Of a stretch of DNA of 64,000 nucleotides, positions 63,982-64,000 are shown piece after piece; the first letter of the stretch is position 1; every line of letters begins with the position of its first letter. The notes below the pieces were generated by a model, which was given only the letters and a program-made list of their open reading frames with translations, made no database searches and was not told where the DNA came from. The position numbers were made by a program, and so were the translations under genes. Location: the NCBI RefSeq assembly GCF_001522585.2, contig NZ_CP013372.1, forward strand, positions 1,736,001 through 1,800,000, in the 5' to 3' direction. This DNA is from Burkholderia sp. NRF60-BP8 (GTDB lineage: Bacteria > Pseudomonadota > Gammaproteobacteria > Burkholderiales > Burkholderiaceae).

Positions 63982-64000
63982 AATTTGCGCGGGCCGCCTC

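Overview
The window is high-GC, gene-dense, protein-coding DNA (about two thirds G+C by eye) with the gene content and codon style of a Burkholderia, most likely of the Burkholderia cepacia complex. Pointers are the GDH-180 type NAD-glutamate dehydrogenase, AcnB, a betaproteobacterial OmpC-like porin, IclR-controlled aromatic operons and ShlB/FhaC-type secretion. The species assignment is inference. I saw no rRNA, tRNA, CRISPR array, intact insertion sequence or prophage.

Layout. 1-3412 (+): the end of an oxidative operon (flavin monooxygenase, SDR, ferritin-like hydrolase, Asp-nucleophile alpha/beta hydrolase), meeting a convergent glycolipid-binding-type gene. 3928-6239: a regulatory region with repeats, then urea transporter, class II aldolase and a 4-oxalocrotonate-tautomerase-like protein. 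6432-11273: NAD-glutamate dehydrogenase. 11299-12733 (-): a three-gene unit (RHH regulator missed by size filters, VOC protein, methyltransferase) with a compact repeat-bearing promoter. 12790-19164: arylamine N-acetyltransferase, a secreted Gln/Ala-rich protein, amidase, UspA and several small proteins. 19573-22242: acnB with a clear terminator. 22273-25940: small accessory genes, including an internally deleted ADP-ribosylglycohydrolase and a RidA protein.

26043-39454 (-): one roughly 13.4 kb catabolic operon of 14 genes with overlapping or closely spaced junctions. It encodes a Rieske ferredoxin, Rieske oxygenase and ferredoxin reductase; a dihydrodiol-type SDR; an extradiol dioxygenase; an alpha/beta hydrolase; a cupin; an IclR regulator; a second SDR with a replaced active site; a ThDP enzyme; an aspartate-dehydrogenase-type enzyme; an aldehyde dehydrogenase; and an MFS importer. 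It is divergent from a porin gene at 39890. Both promoters carry the same palindrome, TGTTCC-N6-GGAACA, just downstream of the predicted start of transcription, which gives a coherent IclR regulon. A second, very similar IclR gene lies beyond the porin.

42854-57389 (-): an unusual envelope cluster. From its promoter end it encodes a beta-propeller-like TIGR03032 protein, APS kinase, a TpsB-type outer-membrane transporter, an ExbB with an N-terminal DUF2341-LamG region, ExbD, TonB, a large porin, a periplasmic coiled-coil protein, a YbjN-like protein, two TonB-C-like small proteins, a parvulin, a cysteine-rich unknown and a DegQ-like protease. No TpsA substrate is in the window. This is my best candidate for an undescribed system: a TpsB pore packaged with its own proton-driven Ton motor and folding or quality-control factors.

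57953-64000: an orphan GspK-like pseudopilin behind a membrane protein, a degenerate IS4-type transposase fused to a Phd-like antitoxin domain, an unknown protein, a DUF4880-only protein, and a FecR anti-sigma factor whose gene ends in a pentanucleotide microsatellite.
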